A stretch of DNA of 64,000 nt from Corythoichthys intestinalis (Eukaryota; Chordata; Actinopteri; Syngnathiformes; Syngnathidae). The stretch is taken from contig NC_080410.1 in assembly GCF_030265065.1 (NCBI RefSeq), positions 25,551,398 to 25,615,397 on the forward strand, given 5' to 3'. The stretch's first letter is position 1; each line of letters starts with the position of its first letter. The translations under genes were made by a program, and so were the position numbers. Under the pieces are notes generated by a model. It was not told where the DNA came from. It searched no databases and was given only the letters and a program-made list of their open reading frames with translations. This document shows, piece by piece, positions 13,101-28,100 of the stretch.

Positions 13101-16100
13101 CCCACAGGACACACCATGAGATACACCTACGCAATCTCATGATAATAGAGGTGGCCCCAAGGCTGGGTCTTCATGAAGATAATGCTAAATTTTTATAAAT
13201 TTCACTTTTTTTCCGAATTTCAAATAAATTTATACTGCGAAATAAAATGTTTTAACTATGATCAGCTCCTTCACATTTTAATTCTTTCAGTGCCATTGAC
13301 AATAATAAATATCCAAACACGTGGCTCTATTCATCCTTCTACTGTGAATTTAAATGAGTTTGTCACTAGCGAATGACATCGTTTATGTGCTGTCAGTCTT
13401 CTCAGTTCAAATGGAATGGACGCCTATTGGGGTCAATGGCAGCCAAAGAGTTTATAACATTTATTTTTGTATTGAGTAAACAAAACAAGGTTGGTAATTT
13501 TTTGCTACTCGCTTTTGTGTTGGTCACCTCTTCCCCATGTGGGCTTTTTATGTACACACCAGCATGCATACCATATAGTGTACATTCCTGCCGACAAACA
13601 AGCCTCCACAAGTCTGATATTTAGATTTTTTAAAATCCACTTCTCTCTCACTTGCCCTAAATGTACACAAACCATGCTCCTGTGAATCTACTTCACACAT
13701 TGACAGGTTGCTCCGATGGCCTTCCCGCTGCGCTTTTTGCAGCGACACCTCGAGCCCCGCTGTCCTTCTCAGCACTACAGAACGACTACATGGCCGCCTC
13801 CTCCGCAGCACCAGCAGCGCCGTCACAGCTCATCCTCTCGCCGCGTGTAGAGAGAATAAATTTTGCATGATGCAGCAGCGACGGCAGTACAGCTGCAGGC
13901 TTAGAAACATGCACACTGTGCAAAAAAAAAAAACCTCCAAAAGATGGCAAAGATGTGCTGAGCCATGTCAATGAGTTGAATGACTCACTGACCCCCACTG
14001 AGCGAGTCGCTGAGTGTTACAAATCCTTTCTGTGGCAGTGAAGTGGCAAGACGCTGGAGGCCAGCCAGTTTGCACACAAACACACAACATACACACACAG
14101 ACAGGTTGGAAGACGACAACAGAGATAACAGTTGAACACAAACTTGGTTTCGCTTTACAAATTTAGGGGCATGCTTGGAGCCAACACTTGCAAAAATGCT
14201 ATCAGAAGAAATTAGTGTTAAAGCTCTCCTGCAAGAAAACACGTTTTGCCCCTGCTCCGAATGAATGACTGATGATGTTCTTTTTAATACAGAGCCAAAA
14301 ATGAAACAACAGCGTGTTTGGTTGTGGTACAAATTGAGAAGGTTTTTCAATTTCAGTGCTATTGACAGCGATGGAAAGCCTATCCAGGAACTGTGTTAAC
14401 AACAAAGTGCACTTATTTGTGTCACATGATGACATACAGTAGTGTTGTATCGGTCGCGAACGATTCGTTCTTTTTGAACAAATTGTTTGGGTGAACGAGA
14501 CCGAACTAATCACCATCTGCACTGATTCGTTCTATGACGTTGGTGGCGCTTGTTCGCTGCGTGGGAGGGCGTTGAGCAAGCGGCAGCGTCTTCTGACATC
14601 GCACACGACCAATCAAACGCCAGCTTCATCGCGGGCAGGGGAGGGAGCGGAAACAGAATCAAGGCGTCTGTCACTCATTTCCACGTGTGGCCAATAAGCA
14701 GCCAGCGTGCAGGCAGGGGGGGAAAGACTGAGTTTTGTCACTTCCCGTTCAGTGATTCGGTCCTCCGGTTCCTGACCTAGCTTGCTGCTAACTTCACTTT
14801 CCAGTAATGACTATGCGGTGTACGAGTCATAAAATGAAAGGAAATGACTTTGTCACATATTTGTTAACGTGGAGCCTATCAAATGCTGCTCAAACAGACA
14901 AAAACACCACACAAATCTAGCGAGCATGGTTTAGTGTTCTACTTTTCTCAACAGACTCGGGACTGTACCTATGACTATATACTATCAAATTTACAGTAAT
15001 TTAAAACACGCGTACCTACGAGGCAAGCAAAAGCTGAGCTGCGGTCGCGTGACGGCAGTGAAGCGGGCAGAGAACTGTCACTATATGGAGGCTTCATGGC
15101 AACGATATTTACCTCATATGTGCACAGAAAAAAAAAAGAATTTTTAGTATGATCACCATAATACTGATTTGCAATGAAACTGTATATACATGTCAATTTT
15201 TTCCGAGTGTTTTTTTTTTTTTTTCGTGTCAGAGGGTGTCGGTTGGTTTGACAAATTATGTCAATCCGTCCATCATGTGCTACTCAAGCACCCAAAAACA
15301 AAGCGGGCGGACACGGGAGATGTCGCAATATGTCTACATTTTTCTTAACAGACTAATGAGAGTAGAAAGGCGACATCATAAAGAGCAAACAATTATTTCT
15401 CGTCAGCATTTGACGATCTGAGATGCGGGGACGACAGGGGAGCTGACCGGATTTTATTTATTAATACCAGTGCAAAAATTCAATACGATCATCTTAATAA
15501 TAAAAAACAAAAATACAACAGAGCGAGAGGTAAATATGATGTGTTGGTCGTTCCATATTTAAAAATTAAACTTTCGATTTATTTTTATTTTCGTGACAGC
15601 AAGCATGCCGCGTTGGCTGGTAGCAGCACTGCAGCAGCATTGTATATGTGAGCAAGATCATGCTAAAGAAAGTCCGTGCGCCCCCGACCCCAAACCCCCA
15701 CTTCCCCCTCAAAAGGACAATGTTTAACCGTGTCCTAAATCGAAATGCAAGCACGAGCCATGACTTTGAGCACATAGAACTAGGACAGACGACGCGGAAG
15801 TTCTCCCTCGCTTTTGCAGCAGCGGGAGGGAGACGAGGCTGTCTGTGTAAGCAGAATGATATCGCCTGTCACTCATTTCTGAAACTACGACGAGTGGTCA
15901 ATGTGCAAGAGAGGGAGGGACCAAGCAATGTCACTTCCCGTTCAGTTATACTGCGAAGCGGTCTTTGGTGATTCGTTCGGCAACGTCACTTCCCGTTCAC
16001 TAACCGAACGATTCATTTGGGCGGGGAGGGAGATGAGGGGGGCGAAAGATTCGTTGAACGATTCGTTTGAACGAATCTTTTTACTGAACGAACCGGAATG

Positions 16101-19100
16101 GATTCGTTTACTCAAGTGAACGACAGATCCCGTCACTAACATACAGTGGGGCAAATAAGTATTTAGTGAACCATTAATTGTGCAAGTTCTCCCACCTGAA
16201 AATATTAGAGAGGCCTGTAATTGTCAACATGGTTAAACCTCAACCATGAGAGACAGAATGGGGGAAGAAAAAAAAACAGAAAATCACATTGTTTGATTTT
16301 TAAATAATTTATTTGCAAATCATGGTGGAAAATAAGTATTTGGTCTATACCAAAAGTTCATCTCAATACTTTGTTATGTACCCTTTGTTGGCAATAACGG
16401 AGGCCGAACATTTTCTGTAACTCTTCACAAGCTTTTCACACACTGTTCCTGGTATTTTGGCCCATTCCTCCATGCAGATCTCCTCTAGAGCAGTGATGTT
16501 TTGGGCTGTCGTTGGGCAACACGGACTTTCAACTCCCTCCACAGATTTTCTATTGGTTTGAGACCTGGAGACTGGCTAGGCCACTCCAGGACCTTGAAAT
16601 GTTTCTTGCGAAGCCACTCCTTTGTTGCCCTGGCTGTGTGTTTGGGATCATTGTCATGCTGAAAGACACAGCCACGTGTCATCTTCAATGCCCTTGCTGA
16701 TGGGAGGAGATTTTCACTCAAAATCTCTCGAAAAATGGCCCCATTCATTCTTTCCTTTACACAGATCAGTCGTCCTGGTCCCTTTGCAGAAAAACAGCCC
16801 CAAAGCATGATGTTTCCACCCCCATGCTTCCCAGTGGGTATGGTGCAATTCAGTATTCTTTTTCCTCCAAACAAGAGAACCTGTGTTTCTACCAAAAAGT
16901 TCTATTTTGGTTTCATCTGATCATAACACATTCTCCCAGTCCTCTTCTGGATCATCCAAATGCTCTCTAGCGAACCGCAGGCGGGCCTGGATGTGTACTT
17001 TCTTCATCAGGGGGACACGTCTGGCAGTGCAGGATTTGAATCCCTGGCGGCGCATTGTGTTACTGATAGTACCCTTTGTTACTGTGGTCCCAGCTCTCTG
17101 TAGGTCATTCACTAGGTCCCCCCGTGTGCTTCTGGGATTTTTGCTCCCTGTTCTTGTTATCATTTTGACGCCACTGGGTGAGGAGGGAGTTGAAAGTCCG
17201 TGTTGCCCAACGACAGCCCCAAAACATCACTGCTCTAGAGGAGCTCTGCATGGAGGAATGGGCCAAAATACCAGCAACAGTGTGTGAAAAGCTTGTGAAG
17301 AGTTACAGAAAACGTTTGGCCTCCGTTATTGCCAACAAAGGGTACATAACAAAGTATTGTGATGAACTTTTGGTATAGACCAAATACTTATTTTCCACTA
17401 TGATTTGCAAAAAAATTCTTTAAAACTCAAACAATGTGATTTTCTGTTTTTTTTCTCCACATTCTGTCTCCCATGGTTGAGGTTTACCCATGTTGACAAT
17501 TACAGGCCTCTCTAATATTTTCAAGTTGGAGATCTTGCACAATTAGTGGTTGACTAAATACTTATTTGCCCCACTGTATTCTCAACCTAGTTGCTCATGT
17601 ACAATTCATAACCTCAAAATATCTTACATTGGTACTGATGTATAAAGTATAATAAATGGATTGTCTTACAACCACAAAAAGTGCATACGTCATGGTGAAA
17701 TCGATTGGCCTAAATTCCAAACCTTGCACAGGATGTCTTTAGTCTTTCAGTGTTGGAAGTCAGAAATGGCCTACTTCCATGTTTTCTGGAACACAGCGTA
17801 AGAATCCAATCTAGACCCCAGTTTCACCCTCAGTCGAGATATTTTAATCATTTGACCCTGATGAGTTCAAATCAGTTCAAAGTGATCAGTGGATTCAGTG
17901 GGAACTCATATGGAGATTCACATCACAGGATTCTTGAACGAAAAACAAGAATGCAACAGCATCTGTAAAAAGGAACTGCACTTTGCCTCAGTTGCACCGG
18001 GAAAGGAGAAAATACAAGTCCGGCCAAGCACTGGATGTTCCATTACTGGGGTATGGGATACACCTTTTTCCTGCATCTGCTACAGGTCAAACAATCTTTG
18101 GGCGCTTACATAAGTGTTCCAAGCCTCCCTTTTCCTGTCATTTCCACCCTCTTTTCCTTTCTGTGAACCTGAACCCCGCACCACCACCTACACAAATACG
18201 CACTCATTCCTCAAACTCAATTTGCAAGTAAACACCCAAATGGAGTCTGGTTTCCACATGACTCCGGACTCACGAGACATGAAGCAAGCCATGAAATTTG
18301 TCTCTGATCTTTTCCACTCAATCTTGTCTGAGTTAAATGAATGTCATTGTTAAATCGACCCAGAGGAAATTGGATCTGTACTCCAAAATGTGTTCGCTGT
18401 TACACAAAAACAACATCAGCTGCTTACAAAAAATCTAACCGGTGAAGGTTCAAGAATCTCTTATAAAGTCAAGTTTACCGTCTATGGAAGTCGGCAAAGT
18501 AATGATGGTTGACTTCCCTATGGCTCTGTCTGGTGTAACGTTTGATTAATCGACCTGACTAATAGACTGTCCCTGCAATGTTTAATCTGATTTGTGACAT
18601 CTGTGAGGCCTGGTGGAATCCCAAACGAAGCCAAGTCTTGTAGCTTCTTGCCACTATTTTGAAACACTTGCAGTCTCCTTGTATGATTTAAAGCAGGGTT
18701 TTTCCAAACTTTTCTGAGTCACGGCACGTTTTTACATTGAAAAAATCTTACGACACACAACAAAACAAAAATGTTCCAAAATGACTTTCTGTATCGTATA
18801 TTTCATTATAATATAATTTCTCAATATTTATACTTACTCAGTGTGAAACTTGATGGAACATGAAACATAATCGAATAGGTTTCGTTTCATCCCCGAACGA
18901 AACATAGCTTTCACTGTACTGCCTCCTATTGAGCGCTCCGTCTTTGCTTTTTTTTTTTAACCATCACCCATACTGGGGCCTTCATCTGGGTCAGAATCTT
19001 GTCCGGGACTCAGTTTGGATTTCGAAGTTGTCGTTTTTCCAAACTTATAAATGACTGCTACCACAACCGCCATGCGCGTCACAAGGATGGCTCTGATCGC

Positions 19101-22100
19101 GTGCGGGTGAGTTCGGTATTGTTTGTCTTGCGTTCGAGAATTGCAGGCAATTATAGCCATCAGATATCTTGCTGTCTGCAACAATGTGGAACCCAGCATG
19201 TCTACTGTACATCATTTGATTAGACTCTTCAGGTGTCGACGAACACCAAAGTAACCTTTCAATTTTATCCATATGTGATGGCAGTCAATCCTCCCCCTGC
19301 ATTTTATTCCAACACACTGTCGTGGACAGCAATGTCCGGGCAAAATTCGGGCACTTCTTGAACACGACACGAGCAATGCCTCGCTCGCCTTCACACAACC
19401 GAGAACCTATACCTTCCTTCGTACTGCAACTCCATCCGACGATGTCTATGTGCTGTTAACAAGGCTGATTGTCCTTCAAAATACCAGACAGGTGGACACC
19501 CTATTGATAAATCTTATAAATTATAAATGTTAAAAATTATTTTTAAAAAATATGTACATATTATATTGCATAATTTCTCACGACAAACCTGACTATCTCT
19601 CATGGCACACTTATGTGTCACGGCACACCGGTTGAAAAACACTGATTTAGAGAACCTCTAGGGCAGGGGTAGCCAACTCCGGTCCTCGAGGGCCCCTATC
19701 CAGCTTGTTTTCTATGTCTTCCTCCTTTAAAACACCTGAATCAAATGATCAGCTCATCAGTAAACTCTGCAGGAGCCTGATAACGATCCTAATTATTGGA
19801 GTCAGGTGTGTTGGAAGAGGGAGACATGGAAAACAAGCTGGATAGGGGCCCTCGAGGACCGATGTTGGCTACCCTTGCTCTAGGGCAATCATAAAATTCT
19901 GCCGGGCACACGAGTAGTTTTAGCGCTAAAAGAGATTCAAGCCTGGACTGGTCAACCAATCAGTCTTTAACCTCAACACTATGGCCAGTAGGCAAGTCTG
20001 TTGATGAACTCAAATACAGACTGGTATAAACCTGTAGCCTGGTACTCCAGACTCACTGCTGTTCCATCTATTGAGTCTGGCCACCATTAAGCGGATAAAA
20101 TTTCCAGGGCGGAGCAAGCCACAGCAAACAGACAGCGGAGTGGACCAATCAGCGACGGGCGGGACGAGGGACCTGCGCGCGGAAGTAACCATACGCGAGG
20201 AGAGCGGAGTTTATTCAACATGGCTAGCGCGAGACAGACTGTTGTCAATGACTTGTGTCGATATGTTTTTGGTCATTTAAAACTGATTTTACCGAGGATT
20301 GGAACATATTCTCGGCTCTCCTGTTCGCCATCTGTGTTGTTGCGGAGACGACTTCTGACGCGGAAGAGTGACGTTGCTCGTTAAGAACACGTCACGCAAA
20401 TAAACGAATCTGATAGATCTATCTAGATAGATCTGATTGATTTTGTACATGCTTGAGAGGCCGTTAATGGGCTGGGTCCCAGACTATCCTCTCAGTGTTT
20501 GAAAAACACAGGGAGAACAGTCTGGCCGTGCCAGGCAAATAAACTCGTTTCTCGTGGTTCACCTATGAGTAAGTCCTGTGATTGTTATGATGCTTTCCCA
20601 CTTTCTCCTGTTTCTAACAGTCAGCTGGAATAGGCTCAAACTCAAATACTATAGAAAATGGATCGCTTTTACTTTTTAAGAAGATGTCTGGGTATACCGT
20701 ACAGCTTCAGCGACAGCTAGCACCCAATGCCAAAAACTGGTACAGACTAGTTACCCCAGTACCATTTGGTGAGTCTGGCAAAGATTTTTCTTTTACACTA
20801 ACTGAACAAAACAGCCTTGCTTGCCTCCTTGTGGTTAAACACCCACAACTTGGTAAAGTACAGTAACACCTTCCTGCCAGTATTTACAAAGAAGGTTAAG
20901 CGGTTCATTCTTCAAAAAAATACTTGGCCACGAAACTCATAAGAGGTTGTAGACTATCAAAGCGCAGTTTTTTCCGACGTGTGACGACTCTACTCCACTC
21001 TACCACTTCGCAACGTGTGGGCTGCTAAGACAAGACAGCAGCTGAAAAGACCAAAAACACAATTTCTGAATGCAACAGCAAGCTGTCCGTCCAATGAAAG
21101 GCGCTGACATCTCCAGACCAGGACTGTTGTGCGTCACAACACCGCAGACCGCACACTTCAAACCGGTGGTTTTTATAAAACAAGCAACAAGAGCGGACTG
21201 TGGCGACCCGCGTGAGCCAGCTACACTGTGAAGCCAGTGTCTGCTTCTAAATGCTCTAATTCATCCCATATGGGTCCGTGATGAAGCCTGAGCACATTTG
21301 GCGCTTGGACAAACAAATATACAGTAGCCCTCTGCGCAGGTCCGGCTCGAGCACAAAGGTGCTGTCAAAGTCAGTCAAGTAGAACGGAAAGTGTGACAGC
21401 GAGCCGCTGTGTGGCAAACCTTTGTGGGGGTTTCGGCAGTCATGCATCTATTTTTTATAGCGCAGATCCTGTTTGGGGTCATGGGAAGCTATCCCAGCTG
21501 ATTTAGGGCAAGAGAGAGAGAGACAACACCCTAAACTATTCGCAAGTCAATCACAGGGCACAACAAATTCTGCTGCATAGAAGTCAAGCGAATGAACCGT
21601 CACACCATCAGTGACCTGGCTTTTGTCAGCTCCACTGTTTGTTCAGCCAGCATGCGGCAGCGAGCTCTGTATTGTTGACTGTCATGCGTGGAAAAGCTTC
21701 TTTCAAAGCCTTGCAGGTGTGACCAACTGTATCTAAACTCCTTTTATCATCTGAGGCCAGAGACTTCAGGAAAGGAACTGACAATACATTTATGAAGAAC
21801 CAGAAAAAAATATAAATTTACAGCCATCGTTCTCGCTTTCCCCTGTCATTTCCCTTTTTATCACCCTCTACACCACAAAAGCCTTCCTCTGAGCCAGCAA
21901 ATTCATTGCGGGTGCATGCGTGGGTGTTCAAGTGAGTGCAAGTAAAAAGGAGACGACACGAGACTCCGTACAGCAACAACCATTACACGGCACTCGCATG
22001 TACCTTTGCCCTGCCTACAGGCCCACCAGTTTGCACGGCGGGAATAACAACGCCATATGTCTGTCTGGTTTCTATGCGCCACCTCCGGAGGCTGAGCTAG

Positions 22101-25100
22101 CGGCACAATGACAGCTTTACGCGCCGTCGACGTACACCTCGTTACTGTACACCCCCCAGCTCTGCAAGCCGAAGGTCCGGGGGGGCCCAACTGGTGGAAA
22201 ACCAAAAGTGAGGTTTCCGCCATCTGCACCGATTGGACCTTGAACATTTAAGTCAACAATGTCTGAGTGTATTTTCTGTAATGTCACTTTTACAGAAAAC
22301 TTGAATTGAGAGTGAGAAATACATAGCCTGAAAGTGAGCATGCTTGACCTCTTTGAAACAAGTAATTTTATAAACCATAGAGTGGTATGAAAGAGTATCT
22401 GAACCTTTTGGAATTTCTCACATTTCTGCATAAAATCACCATCAAATGTGATCTGACCTTTGTCAAAATCACACAGATGAAAAAACTGTCTGCTTTAACT
22501 AAAAGCACCCAAACATTTATAGGTTTTCATATTTCAATGAGGATAGCATGCAAACAATGACAGAAGGGGGAAAAAAATAAGTAAGTGAACCATCACATTT
22601 AATATTTCGTGCCCCCCCTTTGCTAATCAGATGCTTCCTGTAGCTGCAAATTAGTCTGCCACATCGATCAGGGCTAATCTTGGCCCATTCTTCTCTACAA
22701 AACTGCTGTAGTTCAGTCAGATTCCTTGATGTCTGGCATGAATCACTGTCTAGGTCATGCCACAGCATCTCAATGGGGTTCAAGTCTGGACTTTGACTTG
22801 GCCACTCCAGAATGTGTATTTTGTTCTTCTGAAACCGTTCTGAAGTTGATTTACTTCTCTTTTGGATCACTGTTCTGTTGCAATATCCATCCTCTTTTTA
22901 GCTTCAACGGTCTGACAGACGGCCTCAGGTTTTCCTGCAAAACTTTTGAATTCATGCTTCCATTAATGACTGCAAGTTTTCCAAGGCCTGAGGCAGCAAA
23001 ACAGCCCTAAATCATGATGCTCCCTCCACCATGCTTCACGGTGGGGATGAGGTGTTGATATTGGTGAGGTGTTCCGTTTTTCCTCCACAAATGAGGTTTT
23101 GTGTTACTTCCAAACAATTCAACTTTGGTTTCATCAGTCCACAAAATATTTTGCCAAAACCTCTGTGGAGTGTGCAAGTGCCTTTTTGCGAAAATTAAAC
23201 GAGCAACAATGTTTTTTTAGACAGCAGTGGCTTCCTCTGCGGAGTCCTCCCATGAACACCATTCTTGGCCATAGTTTTAGATATAGTTGATGTGTGGACA
23301 GAGATATTGGACTGTGCCAGTGATTTCTGTAAGTCTTGAGCAGACACTCTGGGGTTCTTTTTTTTTTTTTACCTCTCTGAGTATTCTGCGCTGAACTTTT
23401 GGCGTCATCTTTGGTGGACAGCCACCCATTGGGAAAGAAGCAACGGTGCCAAACTCTCTCCATTAGTAGACAACTTCTCTGACTGTCGATTGATGAACAT
23501 TCAGACTTTTAGAGATGGTTTTTTTATCCTTTCCCATCTATATACAAATCAACAATCCTTGATCGCAGGTCTTCAGACAGCTTTTTTGACGGAGCCATGA
23601 TGCACATCAGACAATGCTTCTCATTAAGACCATTCTTACCAGATGTGTGTTTTATAGTGGGCAGGGCAGCTTTAAACCACTCATCAGTGAATGGGCACAC
23701 ACCTGACTTAAAATCGTTTGGTAAAAACTTGTTTCAATTCCTCTTTAGATCTCCTTAGGCAGAGGGTTCACTTACTTATTTCTCCCCCGTCTGTCATTGA
23801 TTGCATGCTACCCTCATTAAAATATGAAAACCTATAAATGTTTGGGTGGTTTTAGTTAAAGCAGACACTTTTTTCATCTGCGTGATTTCGACAAAGATCA
23901 GATCACATTTGATGGTGATTGTCAATATTAAAAGGTAAAAAGTTTATATTATTTCACACAATAAATAACAAGAATTTAATGAAAATTAAATGGTCATTTA
24001 AAACTTGTCATATAAAGATTAAAAGAAAAAAGTTTTACCCACTAAGGTCAGAATATTACAAAAATATATCAAGAACAAATTTGTGATGATACCAAAAAGC
24101 ATTCATATTATAGAATAAAAGAGAACAACTTAATTTCAGGAGGAAAATATTTTGTCTATAAAAGAATGACCTTTTGTGAATTGGGATAAAAGTAGAGTTG
24201 TCCGATAATTACTTTTTAAGCGATAACTGATATCATAAAATGGTCCAACACCAAAAATGTGATACCAATATCAAACCGATACCGATTTACGCGTCGTGGA
24301 CTTAACATATTATGGCTTATGGTATTGTGATGTCCCACTGGATGATTTAATAATGATAAATGTAACAACGTCAAGGTTTTCCAAACTAACATTTGTTGAA
24401 AAATAAGAGAACAACTTCAACTGAATTTATGGAAAAGTGCCTACATTACTTCAGTATATTTATTATTTAAATAAAAAGAAATTTTTTAAAAAGTAAACAA
24501 TTTTTGGGATAACGTGCAAGTGGCAGTGCAAAGCGCCAATGAGGCACTGCCATATCACGTATTGCTTACACAGTGATGTCATATTGGCCCAAAAGCGATG
24601 TCGATTTTATCTGATATCATTTTAAAATGCTTTTATCGGCCGATATTATCGGCTACCTGATAGTGATAATATTCAACAACTCTAGAAAAAAGAAGTGGTC
24701 ACGTTACCAAAATAAAAGTCAGACTATTACCAAAAAAAATTTAAAACATTTGCAACTCTAAAAAAGTGTAAAAACACACAGAAGGAAAAAGTCAATTCAA
24801 AAAAGGTTGAACGCTAGCTGGTGGCTCACTATAACCCCTTTCACACACATACCTAAATATTATTTAAACGGGTAGCCCTTATGTCTGAAAACAATTTCCC
24901 TGGTCGACTTACAAAGAGATTACTCGGACATTTCACGGGTCGCGTCTTAATATAATATCCAGGACTTTCCCGGGAAATGGTGTGCGTGAAAGCAGGCGTT
25001 AAATTCCCAGGTCACACAGCACGATGGCTGATGCCGTAAATAACATCGCGGGCCGATTGTCACTTCCTCTTTCTTCGCAGTAAGACGAAAAGCGGTAAAC

Positions 25101-28100
25101 AAACATCGCAATTATCAACATAGGAAGCTGGAAATAAATTAAAAACATAACGAAATGAAATTGCTACAGGACCGTAGAGCCGAGGAAGAGCCAATTGTCC
25201 ATCTTTGGAAATGTGTGGTTTATTTTGTTGCCAATGTTAGGGTCCACTACTGCGGAAACAAGGTTGTACTTCAAAGCAGAAAATAACGGAGGGACGCGTT
25301 CAAGGGTTTATTAAATACAAACAAAAATACACGTGATCGTGGAAAAGGGGGAATAACACAATGGGCCCGTGACAGTAGGTCGACGCCAACGGGGATCAAT
25401 AATCAGTGTTGTTAACGCGTTACTTAGTAACGCGTTACTGTAATCTGATTACTTTCAGTAACGAGCTATCTAACACGTTCATTTTTCCAATCCATCCAAT
25501 CAAATCCACACGTCACGTTTTCTCATCGGAGAATAAAAAAACGGGTCACGTGTAGTACCATGCCATGTGAGCAGCGCTGAGAGTGCAGCCAAAACAATAG
25601 CCTAGTTATCTCATCAGGACGCGAATAAAGACAGTCAGGAGAGACACCACAAATATTGACTTATTATGAAATACTACTCTAGGATTCTTGTTCATTTCAT
25701 TCATTTTTATTGTTTGTTTTATTGTTTTAAACTTTCATAGACAACATTTTAACGGCTACGTCTTTATTTTAAAGGTGAAGTTCAGAATTTTTGACATTAG
25801 GCTTAATCTTTGAGTTGGCATGGCTATAATTAGTCCTTGGAGTTGATTTGAACAAATTCCGTGCAGTTTGTCAGTTATTTGTTAGTTTCAGGACTCCGGA
25901 GTGGCTAAGCTAGCGCGAGTCAATAATGGTTGAAATTAACTCCATCGACTAATTAAACCCCCGCGAACTCGAAGATTAAGCCTTATGTGAAATTTTCTCC
26001 TTTAAATTCGATTCTCGTAAAGTCAATTATATGGGATAACATTTTTCTGTTGTCATTCCTATGTTGAGGCAGCAAAGGGCGAAAAATTGGTAAAAAGTAA
26101 CTGATAAATTACTTTTAAAGTAACTTATTTACTTTGATAAGGAAGTAATCAGTAAAGTAACTAGATTACTTTTTTATGGCGTAATCAGTAATGAGTAATT
26201 AAATTACTTTTTCAAGTAATCGGTGACAACACTGTCACTAATACTAACCTAAGCGGTAGGCAGAGCCGATAAGACAACAACAACAAAATACAGTACACTC
26301 AAATACAAGCACAACGTAGGGGATTTCAAAACAAGGGCGGCAGAGGTGTCGAACGGCGCCCAGCAAGTAATATCGCGACACCCTGCTCTTGGAACTCCAG
26401 GGCTTAAATAAGTCGAGAACACTCACTCTGGAACAAAACACGATTTGACCAACATTGTGACAGCCAATGCCGACCAAAAATGACGTAATGTCCGGGTTAT
26501 AAAATCGCGCCAGTGAGAAACACGGGACAAGTCTCTAAAAGTGTCCAAATCATTTCATTCTCGGGACATCTCTACATGCGTGAAAGCAATGACGCAAATA
26601 AATCCTGCGTCACCTTGCACGGGAATTTCCCTGGATGTGTGTGTGAAAAGGGCTTAAGTTGTCTGACATTGTAAATTTGACTAAAGAAGAAGAATGAAAA
26701 CATGACATATTTCAGAGAGCAACATTGTGGATTAATTTTATAATTTGGACCTAGTGTGTAGTAGTACAACCTTTATTGAAGAAAAGAGGCCTAGACTCCA
26801 CCCTTTGTTCAAATTTTAGGCCAATTTCTCATCTTCTATATATTTCTAAAATACTTGAAAAGGTTATCTATAGTCAGCTGCTACCATTCCTTGAAGAAAA
26901 CCAGATTTCGGAACTATTCGAGTCTGGTTTTAAATCCCTCCACAGCACTGAGTCGGCACTTTTAAGGGTATCAAATGATATACTTTTGTCAACAGACTCT
27001 GGCAAGTTTGTTGTTTTAGTTCTTTTAGATTTATCTGCAGCATTTGATACCGTAGACCATGAGATTTTAATTTCTCGTCTCGAGCACAGTGTGGGTATTC
27101 AAGGTATCGCTCTTGAATGGTTCAAGTCGTACCTACATGAACAGAGTTTTTCTGTGAAAATGGGCAATTTTATCTCCAAAAAGGCATCGCTTCCACATGG
27201 GGTTCCCCAGGGATCTGTCCTTGGCCCTCTTTTATTTTCGCTTTATTTATTGCCTCTTGGTTCTGTTTTTAGGAAACATGGTGTTTTATTTCATTTGTAT
27301 GCTGATGACTGTCAGATCTATTTTCCAATGGCACAAAATGGCACGTTCTGTCAACTCATTGAATGCCTCAATGACATAAAGTCGTGGCTTTCACTTAATT
27401 TTTTAAGTTTGAATGACAGCAAGACTGAAGTCATGGTGTTCAGACCAAGTAGCCAGGCCCCCCTGAATGTTGACCTTGGTTCATTGTCTCCAATTCTTAA
27501 GAACTGTGTCAAAAATCTAAGGGTCCAATTTGATTTTAAATTTGAGAAGCAGATTTCTTGCGTTGTACGTGACTGTTTTTATCAGCTTCGCCAGATTGCT
27601 AAGGTGAAATCTATTGTTTCACGCTCTGATTTGGAGAAATTGATCCATGCTTTTGTCATAACTCGGCTGTATTATGGTAATTCTAACTAAGAACTAACTA
27701 GAACCCGCAGGCGCGAACATATCACCCCGATTTTAGCATCTCTTCACTGGCTCCCAGTACATTACCGAATACATTTTAAGATATTATTATTTGTTTTTAA
27801 ATGTTTGAATAATCTTGTGCCGCCATTCTGTCAGAATTGCTTCAGCCTTACAGTCCAACCAGAACCCTCAGATCAGCTGACCACCTGCTTCTAGAAGTCC
27901 CAAGATCAAGGCTGAAGCTTAGGGGTGACCGTGCATTTGCAGTGATGGCGCCCAGGCTGTGGAACCAATTACCACTTACTATTAGACAGGCCCCTTCACA
28001 TACGGATTTTAAATCACGCCTTAAAACATTTTATTTTTCTTCGGCTTTTAATGTGCAATGACTGTTCGTTTATTTTATTTTTGTGTTTTATCTTTGATAG

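Noticed and set aside
13548-13870. Open frames in a GC-rich patch as an alternative cyth3 first exon
   Set aside because: The minus-strand ATG there is followed at once by TAG and no donor in the right phase was found.
21903-22250. GC-richer frames near 22 kb as an exon
   Set aside because: No splice pair, no protein family likeness; frames exist on both strands by composition.
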